A stretch of 64,000 bases of DNA from Desulfurivibrio dismutans (GTDB lineage Bacteria; Desulfobacterota; Desulfobulbia; Desulfobulbales; Desulfurivibrionaceae). The notes beneath the pieces were generated by a model, which was given only the letters and a program-made list of their open reading frames with translations, did not search any database and was not told where the DNA came from. The DNA lies in contig NZ_JARGDQ010000004.1 of NCBI RefSeq assembly GCF_029210385.1, forward strand, positions 248,001 to 312,000, written 5' to 3'. Positions 17,583 to 24,786 of the stretch are shown here, in pieces. Numbering within the stretch: the stretch's first letter is position 1; each line of letters opens with the position of its first letter. Position numbers and translations under genes: made by a program.

Positions 17583-17963
17583 TTACATCCTGATCTTGGC
17601 GTTGGTCTTTTCAGGGTGTTTTTCCAGGTGTTTGAAGCGGTTCTGCGCCGTCTGGGCCAGGCGGCCGACGACGTGGGGTAAATCCGAGTTATCCCATATT
17701 TCCATAAAGTCCGTTCTGCTTTTCAGGTGTTCCGCCACGGTGAAGGCGGGTGCTCTGTTTAGTGCTTCGGGATTGAGTTTGATATCTTCATATTCGGTTT
17801 TCAGCTTGTCGCCGAAAATTCTGATCAGCAGTTGCCCGGTGGTCTGGGCGAAGACCTTCTTCACGTCTTCGGTGGATTCCGCCTTGCTGATTTTGTTGCG
17901 AAAGTCCGGCAGAAGTTCGTTTTCGTCCTTGCTGAAAGAAAGTTGGATGGTCATACGCCTCAT
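17583..17963 (-). CDS. hypothetical protein, 126 aa, coupled to the acidic protein upstream
   Basis: No recognised family. A soluble, charged, mostly helical protein with a Lys/His-rich tail (RFKHLEKHPEKTNAKIRM). The first ATG (17963) overlaps the stop of the 88-aa gene (ATGA), suggesting coupled translation; a second ATG three codons later is better placed from the GAGG box. The tight pairing suggests the two proteins act together, but no function can be read. Confidence 0.7.
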   Translation of the reverse strand: MRRMTIQLSFSKDENELLPDFRNKISKAESTEDVKKVFAQTTGQLLIRIFGDKLKTEYEDIKLNPEALNRAPAFTVAEHLKSRTDFMEIWDNSDLPHVVGRLAQTAQNRFKHLEKHPEKTNAKIRM

Positions 17964-18226
17964 TCCTCCTCGATTTCGCTGGGTTCTATATCGAGATCAT
18001 CTTCGTCGTCAAAGGTGCCGTAACCCCCGGTCCACTGCTCCGGCGGATCAATGGGGTCAGCCCCCAGGTCCTCCCAGGTTTCCAGTTCAAGTTCTTCAAG
18101 CCGGTCGTCGTCGTACTGGATCTCCACCATGCCCTCCTCTTCATCCACCGTCACCACGGTAAAAATTTCGCCGGAGGGAAGTTCGTACCAGTTTCCTTCA
18201 ATGGGCTCATCGGCGTCGGAAGACAT
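17960..18226 (-). CDS. small acidic protein, DUF6763-like
   Basis: 88 residues, very acidic, with the C-terminus almost entirely Asp/Glu. The pattern NWYELPSGEIFTVVTVDEEE, followed by IEIQY-like residues, an acidic spacer and WTGGYGTFDDE, resembles the uncharacterised DUF6763 family as I recall it. No signal or membrane segment. It precedes and overlaps the 126-aa gene. Function unknown. Confidence 0.7.
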   Translation of the reverse strand: MSSDADEPIEGNWYELPSGEIFTVVTVDEEEGMVEIQYDDDRLEELELETWEDLGADPIDPPEQWTGGYGTFDDEDDLDIEPSEIEEE

Positions 18227-18311
18227 GTGCTCATCCTTTCAGGTTAGGGTTTACAATTAAAGGTTGTTGTTATGAAAAAAGAGAAAATTGGCATGGTCGT
18301 CGGGGCGGGCA

Positions 18312-18412
18312 AGCGGTAGGCAGTGCCGCAGGTTGCGGCAAGCGGACCGGCGCCGCGTACATCAGGTACGCAAGCCGGGCCGATCGCCGCAAAGGTGCGG
18401 TGCTGCAGGCCG
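18312..18412 (+). repeat. dispersed palindromic repeat, family 1, copy 2
   Basis: Long imperfect hairpin: GCGGCAAGCGGACCGG... mirrored by ...GGGCCGATCGCCGC around the family centre GCGTACATCAGGTACGC. It lies just beyond the 3' end of the universal stress protein gene. Confidence 0.7.
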
Positions 18413-18417
18413 TTTGC

Positions 18418-18876
18418 CTAGCGTGGTTTGACGGTCATTACCGGGCAATGCGCCTGCTTCAGCACCCGCTCCGCCACGCTGCCGAAGAGAAACTTGGGCA
18501 GCCCCTTGAAACCCTGGGTGGCGATAATGATCAGGTCGCAATTGTTCTCCTCAGCATGGCGGATAATTTCCGCCGCCGCATCGTTGCCGGTGATCACCTT
18601 GGCCTGATGCGGCACCCCGGCGGGCATGTTTTCTTCGAGAAAGCTTTCCATTTTCTTCTCAGCATGGGCGTATAGATCCTTGCCCATGGAATCCAGTGGG
18701 ATATGCGGCACGGCAAAACCCATGTAGGGGGCCAGAGATTCCACCACGTGTACAACTTCCAGTTCGGCCCCCAGCTCCTGGGCGACCTTGCCGGCCTTCT
18801 TGATCAACATGATGGAGTTGCCGGAAAAGTCCAAAGGGACCAGGATTTTTTTGATCTCCGGTTCAGGGTTTCCCAT
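18418..18876 (-). CDS. universal stress protein (UspA family)
   Basis: 152-residue single-domain Usp. KKILVPLDFSG at the start and the C-terminal ATP-binding signature TQGFKGLPKFLFGSVAERVL followed by HCPVMTVKP mark an ATP-binding Usp. AGGAGG precedes the ATG at good spacing. It stands alone between two repeat elements. The specific stress role is not readable. Confidence 0.92.
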   Translation of the reverse strand: MGNPEPEIKKILVPLDFSGNSIMLIKKAGKVAQELGAELEVVHVVESLAPYMGFAVPHIPLDSMGKDLYAHAEKKMESFLEENMPAGVPHQAKVITGNDAAAEIIRHAEENNCDLIIIATQGFKGLPKFLFGSVAERVLKQAHCPVMTVKPR

Positions 18877-18959
18877 GTTTTACCTCCTGCGTCAGGGTTT
18901 GAATGGTAGGGTCTGTGTAATCAGCATACAACGAAAGAGTCGGGGAAAAAAAGCAGATA

Positions 18960-19090
18960 TTTAACCGGGCGGCAAATTTGTCGGCACTGCTGACCGGGCA
19001 TGCCCGGTAGCCGGATGTTTTGGTCTTGCCGGCCAACACGTTTGGCAGTTTTGTGCGGATTTGTCAAATTTGCTACCGCTTCTTGCGGAC
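18960..19090 (-). repeat. intergenic repeat, family 3, weak copy C
   Basis: Minus-strand GCCAAACGTGTTGGCCGGCAA (21-nt core, split here as GCCAAACGTG + TTGGCCGGCAA) resembles segments at 41973-42065 and 51915-52020. Nearby CGGCCAACACCTTTTGGCCGG forms a second hairpin. The match beyond the core is partial. Confidence 0.4.
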
Positions 19091-19117
19091 TGCCGGCCAA
19101 AAGGTGTTGGCCGTTTT

Positions 19118-21124
19118 TTACAACTCGAGGACGAACTCCTGGGTCTCATAGCTGGGCGGGTCATCCTGGGTTTGGTCCTCTTCTTCGACGGTCAGCGGCC
19201 GCAGCACCCGCACATTGACGGTTTGGCCGGCCTGCTGGTAGAGCATGGCAATGCGTAAATCATTGGCGCCGGTTATTTCCCACTCGTTCAAAGCGATAAT
19301 CAGGTCGCCTTCCTGGATGCCAGCGCCCCTGGCCTTGCCATGGGGGCTGAGACCGGCGACCAGGGCGCCGGCGGTCTCTTCATGGTCCCGGATCCGAACC
19401 CCCAGCAGGGGCTGGTCGGGGAGGCTTTGCGGCTGGGTAAAAAAGAAATAATCGGCCGCCGCAGACGGGGCGGGCTGTTCCCGCACCGGCAGGATCACTT
19501 TCTGCGTTACCGGCAGACGGCGCGCCAGGCGTGGTGGGATGGCGTTAATCTTGTCACTGTGCCCCTGGCCCACCACCGCCAGCAGCCGGTGTTCGGGGTT
19601 GTTTTGTAAAAACTCGGCCATCCGGGCGGCCATCTGTTCATCCCAGAGACTTTGCGCCTGCAGGAAACCGCTGAAGCGCTCCAGGTCCTCTTCCGAGTCA
19701 TTGTCGTGCATGGCAAAGGCCGAACCGATTCGCTGCCTGAACCCGGGCAGGGCCAGGTCTCGGTCGGCCGGCACCAGGGCCAGCTCTTCGCCGCTCAAAG
19801 CGGCGACGCCGCCCTCACTGAAAACCTTGCTGGTAATGCCGCGCTCCAGGTTTAAAGCGACGATGGGCAAGGCATGGGCTCGGGCAAAGTCGATAATCTC
19901 CCGGTACAGGCGGTAGTCGAAGCTCCAGTGGGTGAAATAATCGGACTGCCGCAGGAACTCAGGTTCGTCGATGTCGCCGGCGACGTAAGCATCGATAACC
20001 GGTTGCACCGAGGTCGGAAACATCTCCATGGCCACCGCTACTTTGGGGTTTTGCTGGTACATGGCCCGCAATACCCTTAATTGGAGCAGGTGATCTTCGT
20101 AACGGTTGTGTACTTCGCCGACGTATATCACCCGGGTGTCGGCCAGTTCGGTCATGATATCGTGGAAGCCGCGGCGAGCCGGGGCGGCAATACCGTCCGG
20201 CGGCTGATCCAGCGGCACCAGCAGGCCTCGTTGGGCTGGGGGAGTTATTTCCTGCCGCCGCGTGCCGTTATCGATCTGCAGTCGGCTGAACAGGCCCGGG
20301 GAGTCGAGGGCCGCAAGCAGAGCCTGCAGGGCGGCCGTCGCCGGTTCGGTGTTCAGGTTGAGCAGGATGGCTGGATGGTCGGGGTTTATGGGGTTTTCTC
20401 GGGCCGTCAAATCGATGCGATGATCGGGGCCGGAGTAGGGCGGAGTGGCAAAAAATCCCTGGGCGGGGCTTTCCTGATCGGAATTAACAAACATCAGCGA
20501 AGCCGCCGCCATGTCCGTGGCTTCGATCTGGGACAGCGGCAGGGGTTCGATGCCAAGCCGGGTCAGCTCTTCCAGCAGGGGCTCCCAGGCCGCCGGCACC
20601 TCTTCGGGGATCACCGCCAGGCGCCGTTGGGCGGCCATAAAACCGGCCCAGGTGGGTGGGGTTTCGGCCGGGTCCAGTTGCCGGGGTAGTTCCTGGTAGG
20701 GGTCCAGACGAATTTCCGTGGGGCGGTCGGTAAGCTCCAGAGTAAAGGTGGTTTCAGCCTGGCGGCTGGACAGAGTGGTGGAGAAAACCTGGCGCGGGGT
20801 GCTGATCAGCAGGGGGATGGCCAGCGGCAGCGGGGTTTCCTGCTGCTGCCGCAAAGTAAGGCTTAACTCGACCCGCCCATTTTTTTCCTGCAGCCGGGCA
20901 TCTTCCACGACCAGCCGGGCCAGGTCGTGTTGCTCGCTGAATTGTCGCTGCAGAAGCTCCTGCCACCGCGACTGGTCGGCTTCGGCGGCGGTGACGATAA
21001 CCGACCAGGTCATCAGAAAGACAAGCAGCAGGGGAAAAACCACCAGCCAACGGGATATACAATACTCGTCATGATTGTAGCCAGTCAGCCAGGGCTTGGC
21101 GGGCGATTTGGGCACGGGTTTCAC
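19118..21124 (-). CDS. ChaN-family lipoprotein-like protein with C-terminal PDZ domain
   Basis: 668 residues. An N-terminal hydrophobic segment (about 27-47) acts as signal or anchor. The middle is unassigned (about 48-320), followed by a ChaN-type (PF04187) domain at about 325-560 marked by VIYVGEVHNRYEDHLLQL, VAMEMFPTSVQPV and GQGHSDKINAIP. A PDZ-like domain (about 575-655) has GVRIRDHE and AGIQEGDLIIALNEWEI. ChaN proteins bind heme or iron; the PDZ suggests a protein partner. The GTG at 21124 lies 56 bases inside trmFO and has only a weak ribosome binding site, so a shorter start is possible. Confidence 0.75.
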   Translation of the reverse strand: MKPVPKSPAKPWLTGYNHDEYCISRWLVVFPLLLVFLMTWSVIVTAAEADQSRWQELLQRQFSEQHDLARLVVEDARLQEKNGRVELSLTLRQQQETPLPLAIPLLISTPRQVFSTTLSSRQAETTFTLELTDRPTEIRLDPYQELPRQLDPAETPPTWAGFMAAQRRLAVIPEEVPAAWEPLLEELTRLGIEPLPLSQIEATDMAAASLMFVNSDQESPAQGFFATPPYSGPDHRIDLTARENPINPDHPAILLNLNTEPATAALQALLAALDSPGLFSRLQIDNGTRRQEITPPAQRGLLVPLDQPPDGIAAPARRGFHDIMTELADTRVIYVGEVHNRYEDHLLQLRVLRAMYQQNPKVAVAMEMFPTSVQPVIDAYVAGDIDEPEFLRQSDYFTHWSFDYRLYREIIDFARAHALPIVALNLERGITSKVFSEGGVAALSGEELALVPADRDLALPGFRQRIGSAFAMHDNDSEEDLERFSGFLQAQSLWDEQMAARMAEFLQNNPEHRLLAVVGQGHSDKINAIPPRLARRLPVTQKVILPVREQPAPSAAADYFFFTQPQSLPDQPLLGVRIRDHEETAGALVAGLSPHGKARGAGIQEGDLIIALNEWEITGANDLRIAMLYQQAGQTVNVRVLRPLTVEEEDQTQDDPPSYETQEFVLEL

Positions 21125-22379
21125 CTCGCAGTTTTTTGGGAATTTTTTTGCCGGGCAGGGGCGGGAAAAGCCCGAAGTTGATATTGCTGGGCTGAAACAC
21201 CTCGGCCTCGGTGGTGGTAAGATGCCGGATCATGGACCCCATGGCGGTGGCCGGCGGCGGCACGGAGATCGGCCGGCCTTGCAGCAGGGCGGCGGCGTTA
21301 ATCCCAGCCAGCAGCCCGCCGGCGGCCGATTCCACATATCCTTCCACCCCGCTTATCTGTCCGGCCAGCAGGATGTCGGCCCGGACCTTGAGCTGCAGGC
21401 TGGCCTGCAAAACTTTCGGGGCGCAGACGAAGGTGTTGCGGTGAATGCTGCCCAGCCGGGCAAAGCGGACCTGCTCCAGGCCGGGGATCAGCCTGAAAAC
21501 TTCCTTTTGTGCCGCATGGGTCAGCTTGGTCTGAAAGCCCACCAGATTGTAAAGGATGCCTTCCTGGTTTTCCTTGCGCAACTGCACCACCGCGTATGCT
21601 TCGCGGCCCGTGCGGGGGTCGATGAGGCCCACCGGTTTCATGGGGCCGAACCGGGGGGTGTCTTCACCGCGGGCGGCCATGATCTCGATGGGTAGACAAC
21701 CTTCAAAATACCTTGGTTCCTCAAAATCGTGCAGCGGCACCTGGGTGGCGCTGGTCAGGGCCTGGATGAAGCGCTGGTACTGCTCCCGGTTCATGGGGCA
21801 GTTAAGGTAGTCTCCTGGTCCTTCCTCGTAGCGGGAGGCGGAGAAAACAATTTCATGGTTGAGGGAGTCAGCGTAGACGATGGGGGCGATGGCGTCGTAA
21901 AAGGCCAGATGCTCGCTGCCGATCAGTTGCGCCAGGGAGGAGGAGAGTTGGGCTCCGGCCAGGGGGCCGGCGGCAATGATGATCGGCGCCTCACCCGGGG
22001 GCGGAATTTCCGTGACCTCACGGCGAACGATGTTGATCAGCGGTTCCTGTTCCAGGGCCTGCGTGACGTGCCGGGCAAACAGCGCCCGGTCCACCGCCAG
22101 GGCCCGCCCGGCCGGTACCCGGGTGGCGTCGGCCGCCGCCATGATCAGCGAGTCCAGCCGGCGCATCTCTTCCTTGAGCAGCCCCACGGCATTGTGCGGA
22201 TCCTCGGCCCGTAAGGAGTTGCTGCAGACCAGCTCGCCCAGGTCCGGTGTGTGGTGGGCCGGGCTGTAGCCGGTGGGCTTCATCTCGTAAAGCTCAATGT
22301 TACAGCCCCGGCGAGCGGCCTGCCAGGCGGCTTCCGCCCCGGCCAGGCCGCCGCCGATGATGGTTATTGGGCTACTCAC
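21069..22379 (-). CDS. trmFO: methylenetetrahydrofolate--tRNA-(uracil-5-)-methyltransferase
   Basis: Forms m5U54 in tRNA using methylenetetrahydrofolate and FAD. 436 residues. FAD-binding IIGGGLAGAEAAWQAARRG at the N-terminus, YSPAHHTPDLGELVCSNS with the conserved Cys, and the C-terminal FQPSNINFGLFPP are TrmFO hallmarks. GTG start at 22379 overlaps the adk stop (GTGA), so it is coupled to adk. Confidence 0.95.
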   Translation of the reverse strand: MSSPITIIGGGLAGAEAAWQAARRGCNIELYEMKPTGYSPAHHTPDLGELVCSNSLRAEDPHNAVGLLKEEMRRLDSLIMAAADATRVPAGRALAVDRALFARHVTQALEQEPLINIVRREVTEIPPPGEAPIIIAAGPLAGAQLSSSLAQLIGSEHLAFYDAIAPIVYADSLNHEIVFSASRYEEGPGDYLNCPMNREQYQRFIQALTSATQVPLHDFEEPRYFEGCLPIEIMAARGEDTPRFGPMKPVGLIDPRTGREAYAVVQLRKENQEGILYNLVGFQTKLTHAAQKEVFRLIPGLEQVRFARLGSIHRNTFVCAPKVLQASLQLKVRADILLAGQISGVEGYVESAAGGLLAGINAAALLQGRPISVPPPATAMGSMIRHLTTTEAEVFQPSNINFGLFPPLPGKKIPKKLRGETRAQIARQALADWLQS

Positions 22380-23023
22380 ATTCCCAGTTCGGATTTGATG
22401 GCGTTGACCACCGCATCACTGGAGGTGCCGGTGATGGTCTGAAGCTGACCTTCCTTTTCATAAAATCCGACCAGCGGTGCGGTTTTATCGTTGTAGGTCT
22501 CCAGGCGGTGGGTGATGGCCTCCACTGTTTCATCATCGCGCTGCACGATGGGGCTGCCGCATTTGTCGCAGACGCCTTCCTTTTTGGGGGGCATGCTTTT
22601 GACATTGTAGATGGCCTGGCAGTCGGAATTGGTGCAGGTGCGGCGGGTGGTCAGCCGGTCCAGCAGCACTTCCCGGGGCACGTCGATGTTGACCACCATG
22701 TCCAGCTTGATGTTGAGTTTGTTGAGCAGTTCCTTGAGGGCTTCGGCCTGGGGAATGGTGCGGGGGAATCCGTCCAGCAGAAAGCCGTTGGCGCAGTCCG
22801 GCTGCTGCAGCCGCTTCTCCATGATGCCCATGATCAGTGAATCCGGCACCAGGTCGCCCCGGTTCATGAACTCTTCCGCCTGGCGACCCAGGTCGCTGCC
22901 GGCCTGAACTTCGCCCCGGAGAATATCGCCGGTGGAAATCTGGACCGAACCGTCGACGGCGGTGAGCATCTTGGCCACCGTGCCTTTGCCGGCGCCGGGC
23001 GCGCCCAATAGAATAAGTTTCAT
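22376..23023 (-). CDS. adk: adenylate kinase, zinc-LID type
   Basis: Interconverts ATP plus AMP with two ADP. 215 residues: P-loop GAPGAGKGT, DGFPRT, and a long LID with CTNSDC and CDKC, four cysteines that would bind zinc. GAGGTTATCT precedes the ATG. It is the first gene of adk-trmFO-chaN. Confidence 0.96.
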   Translation of the reverse strand: MKLILLGAPGAGKGTVAKMLTAVDGSVQISTGDILRGEVQAGSDLGRQAEEFMNRGDLVPDSLIMGIMEKRLQQPDCANGFLLDGFPRTIPQAEALKELLNKLNIKLDMVVNIDVPREVLLDRLTTRRTCTNSDCQAIYNVKSMPPKKEGVCDKCGSPIVQRDDETVEAITHRLETYNDKTAPLVGFYEKEGQLQTITGTSSDAVVNAIKSELGM

Positions 23024-23128
23024 AGATAACCTCCTGTTGTGGTATTAGATAATAAGCGAGCGGAAAAACCATCTCTTATACACCATTTCCGTTTTATCAT
23101 CAGTAAAAAAAGCTGGTGGCGGCAAGTC

Positions 23129-23156
23129 TTGACAGCCGCCTGATCGGTATTATTTT
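23129..23156 (+). promoter_or_regulatory. candidate sigma-70 promoter for the hsp20 pair
   Basis: TTGACA at 23129-23134, a 16-base spacer, then TATTTT at 23151-23156, about 75 bases ahead of the first hsp20 start. No heat-shock (sigma-32-like or CIRCE) element was seen. Confidence 0.5.
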
Positions 23157-23232
23157 CTCAGGCATGAAAGCCGGAGTTCCGGGCTGATAGTCAGGCAACA
23201 AACAACAATGTATGAATGTATGGAGGTGGCTT

Positions 23233-23694
23233 ATGGCTATGAGGCGCTTTTATGATCAACCGGTTTTTCGCAACCCCTGGGCTGATTTTGAGAAAATGCG
23301 CCGGGAGTTCGATACTCTCTTCCGTAATTTGGGTAGTGAGGTGGAGCGCGGCGGCGGCACGGTGTTTCCCGCCCTCAACGTTTCCGAGGATGAGCATAAT
23401 ATTTACGTGCGGGCGGAAGTGCCCGGGGTGGCCGCCGCCGATCTGGAGGTGGCGGTGGAAGGCGACACCCTGACCATCAAGGGCGAACGCCGGAGATTTG
23501 AGGTTGGGGAAGCGGGGAAAGTGGCCTGCCACCGGCGGGAAATCGATTCGGGCCGTTTTAGCCGGGCTTTGAGTCTGCCCACCCGGGTCGATACCGAGCA
23601 GGTTACGGCGACGGGGAAAAATGGCATTCTGCTGATTACCCTGCCCAAGGCAGAAGAGGTAAAGCCGAGGCGGATTGCGATCAAGGCCGAATGA
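23233..23694 (+). CDS. small heat-shock protein, Hsp20 family (first of a pair)
   Basis: ATP-independent holdase chaperone. 153 residues with an alpha-crystallin domain (about 40-140): FPALNVSEDEHNIYVRAEVPGV, DLEVAVEGDTLTIKGER, and the C-terminal LPKAEEVKPRRIAIK. ATG 23233 is chosen because GGAGG at 23222-23226 is well spaced; an upstream in-frame ATG at 23212 has no such site. The second hsp20 follows 67 bases later behind an almost identical leader. Confidence 0.92.
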   Translation: MAMRRFYDQPVFRNPWADFEKMRREFDTLFRNLGSEVERGGGTVFPALNVSEDEHNIYVRAEVPGVAAADLEVAVEGDTLTIKGERRRFEVGEAGKVACHRREIDSGRFSRALSLPTRVDTEQVTATGKNGILLITLPKAEEVKPRRIAIKAE

Positions 23695-23761
23695 GCTCTG
23701 ATAAAACGCTGTTTGCAGCAAAATCGCACGTTTTTCAAGTTTTTGATAATGGAGGTGCGTT

Positions 23762-24166
23762 ATGAGCGACAAGGAAATGCAGGTTCAGCGCAAGCAGGAA
23801 TTGCAGCAGGCCGGTGAACCCACCAAACCCGAGCGCTATTTTGTTCCGGCCGTTGATATTTACGAGTCGGAGGCGGCGGTGCATTTGCGGGCGGAAATGC
23901 CCGGGGTGGACAAAGACGGCGTGGAGATCAATCTGGAAAACGACAACCTGACCATTCGCGGGGCGAAAGCGACCAACGGCGGCGAGGGCGAGCGGGTGCT
24001 GCTGCAGGAATTTGAAACCGGTCATTATCTGCGGCGTTTTACCATTGCCGAGACCATTGACCAGGAGAGGATCGAGGCCACCATGGCCGACGGGCTGCTC
24101 AATCTCACCCTGCCCAAAGTGGAGCCGGCACAGCCGCGCAAAATCGAAGTCAAATGCGCCTCGTAG
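23762..24166 (+). CDS. small heat-shock protein, Hsp20 family (second of a pair)
   Basis: 134 residues with the alpha-crystallin domain at about 25-130: VDIYESEAAVHLRAEMPGV, LENDNLTIRG and LPKVEPAQPRKIEVK. The N-terminal arm is short and Gln-rich. The ribosome binding site TGGAGGTGCGTTATG mirrors that of the first gene, pointing to duplication. The proteins differ enough to form hetero-oligomers or have distinct clients (inference). Confidence 0.92.
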   Translation: MSDKEMQVQRKQELQQAGEPTKPERYFVPAVDIYESEAAVHLRAEMPGVDKDGVEINLENDNLTIRGAKATNGGEGERVLLQEFETGHYLRRFTIAETIDQERIEATMADGLLNLTLPKVEPAQPRKIEVKCAS

Positions 24167-24169
24167 ATG

Positions 24170-24255
24170 GCCGGTAGCACCGCAGATTGCGGCGAGCGAC
24201 CAGGCTTGAGTACGGGAGTACGCGGCGCCGGGTCGCTCGCCGCACTCTCGGCCAT
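24170..24255 (+). repeat. dispersed palindromic repeat, family 1, copy 3
   Basis: Hairpin GCGGCGAGCGACC...GGGTCGCTCGCCGC with the variant centre GAGTACGGGAGTACGC. It begins a few bases after the second hsp20 stop. Confidence 0.7.
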
Positions 24256-24280
24256 TTACGACGGGGTGGACCGATATACC

Positions 24281-24330
24281 GCAAAAAAACATGCCGTGCT
24301 CAGTCAACTGAGCACGGCATGTTTTTTTGC
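24281..24330. terminator. perfect bidirectional terminator
   Basis: 24-bp perfect inverted repeat (24281-24304 with 24307-24330) containing CATGCCGTGCTCAGT, with an A run on the left and a T run on the right. It would end hsp20 transcription rightward and the sRNA candidate leftward. Confidence 0.92.
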
Positions 24331-24404
24331 CCTTACGGGCGTTGGGAAGGAGAGAGGGTAAAAGTACCAAACCTTATTATGAAGGAGGAGGATAAGGTTT
24401 CAGC
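24281..24404 (-). ncRNA. candidate sRNA 1 of a tandem pair
   Basis: Read on the minus strand from about 24404: stem AAACCTTAT/ATAAGGTTT holding a C-rich loop with CCTCCTCC, a single-stranded TACCCTCTCTCCTTCCC, a small GCCC-GTAA-GGGC hairpin, then the perfect terminator. A conserved upstream block (GGAACCTTT...CTGTCTTACTA) may be its promoter. No reading frame. The C-rich loop is complementary to Shine-Dalgarno sequences. Strand and ends are inferred. Confidence 0.5.
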
Positions 24405-24443
24405 CTTTGTATAGTAAGACAGGGCGGTGGTGAAAAGGTTCCC

Positions 24444-24570
24444 AAAAAAACTCCGGGCCGGCGATCTTTTGCGATCACCGGCCCGGAGGCTGTGCCCTTA
24501 CGGGCTGTTGGAAGGAGAGAGGGTAAAGCACAAAACCTTAGAAGGAGGAGGAAAGGTAATTGGCTCTGGT
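24444..24570 (-). ncRNA. candidate sRNA 2 of a tandem pair
   Basis: A diverged copy of the unit at 24281-24404: hairpin ACCTT/AAGGT with loop CCTCCTCCTTC, the same TTTACCCTCTCTCCTTCC strand, the same GCCC-GTAA-GGGC, then its own terminator. That terminator is a 16-bp stem at 24451-24488 with one mismatch, followed by TTTTTTT on the minus strand. The upstream block GGAACCTTTCCCACC...CTGTCTTACTA is shared with copy 1. Confidence 0.5.
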
Positions 24571-24608
24571 TAGTAAGACAGCCGCTGGTGGGAAAGGTTC
24601 CAGTGGAG

Positions 24609-24780
24609 AATGATTTTTTGATGACTTCGCAAGAAGTCATCAACGCGCCCATGGATGGGCGCGCAAGTCAATAGCTTGCTTGGTAAGCTATTGATTTGTA
24701 AGGAAAGCGGAAACCGCGTTTTCGCTTTCCGAGGAGCAAAAAGTCCATGGACGGACTTTTTGCGACTTCATCATTTTTTA
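24609..24780 (+). repeat. multi-hairpin element (MITE-like), copy 1
   Basis: Five hairpins in a row: GACTTC/GAAGTC, GCGCCCAT/ATGGGCGC, AATAGCTT/AAGCTATT, GGAAAGCG/CGCTTTCC and AAAAAGTCC/GGACTTTTT. The ends are inverted (GATGACTTC ... GACTTCATC). The same chain occurs in reverse orientation at 35051-35235. It ends seven bases from the 3' end of the DUF445 gene. Confidence 0.75.
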
Positions 24781-24786
24781 GGTTAC

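Noticed and set aside
24330-24602. Possible CRISPR-like array from the repeated segments
   Set aside because: Only two long diverged units, each with its own terminator; no short regular repeats or spacers and no cas genes.
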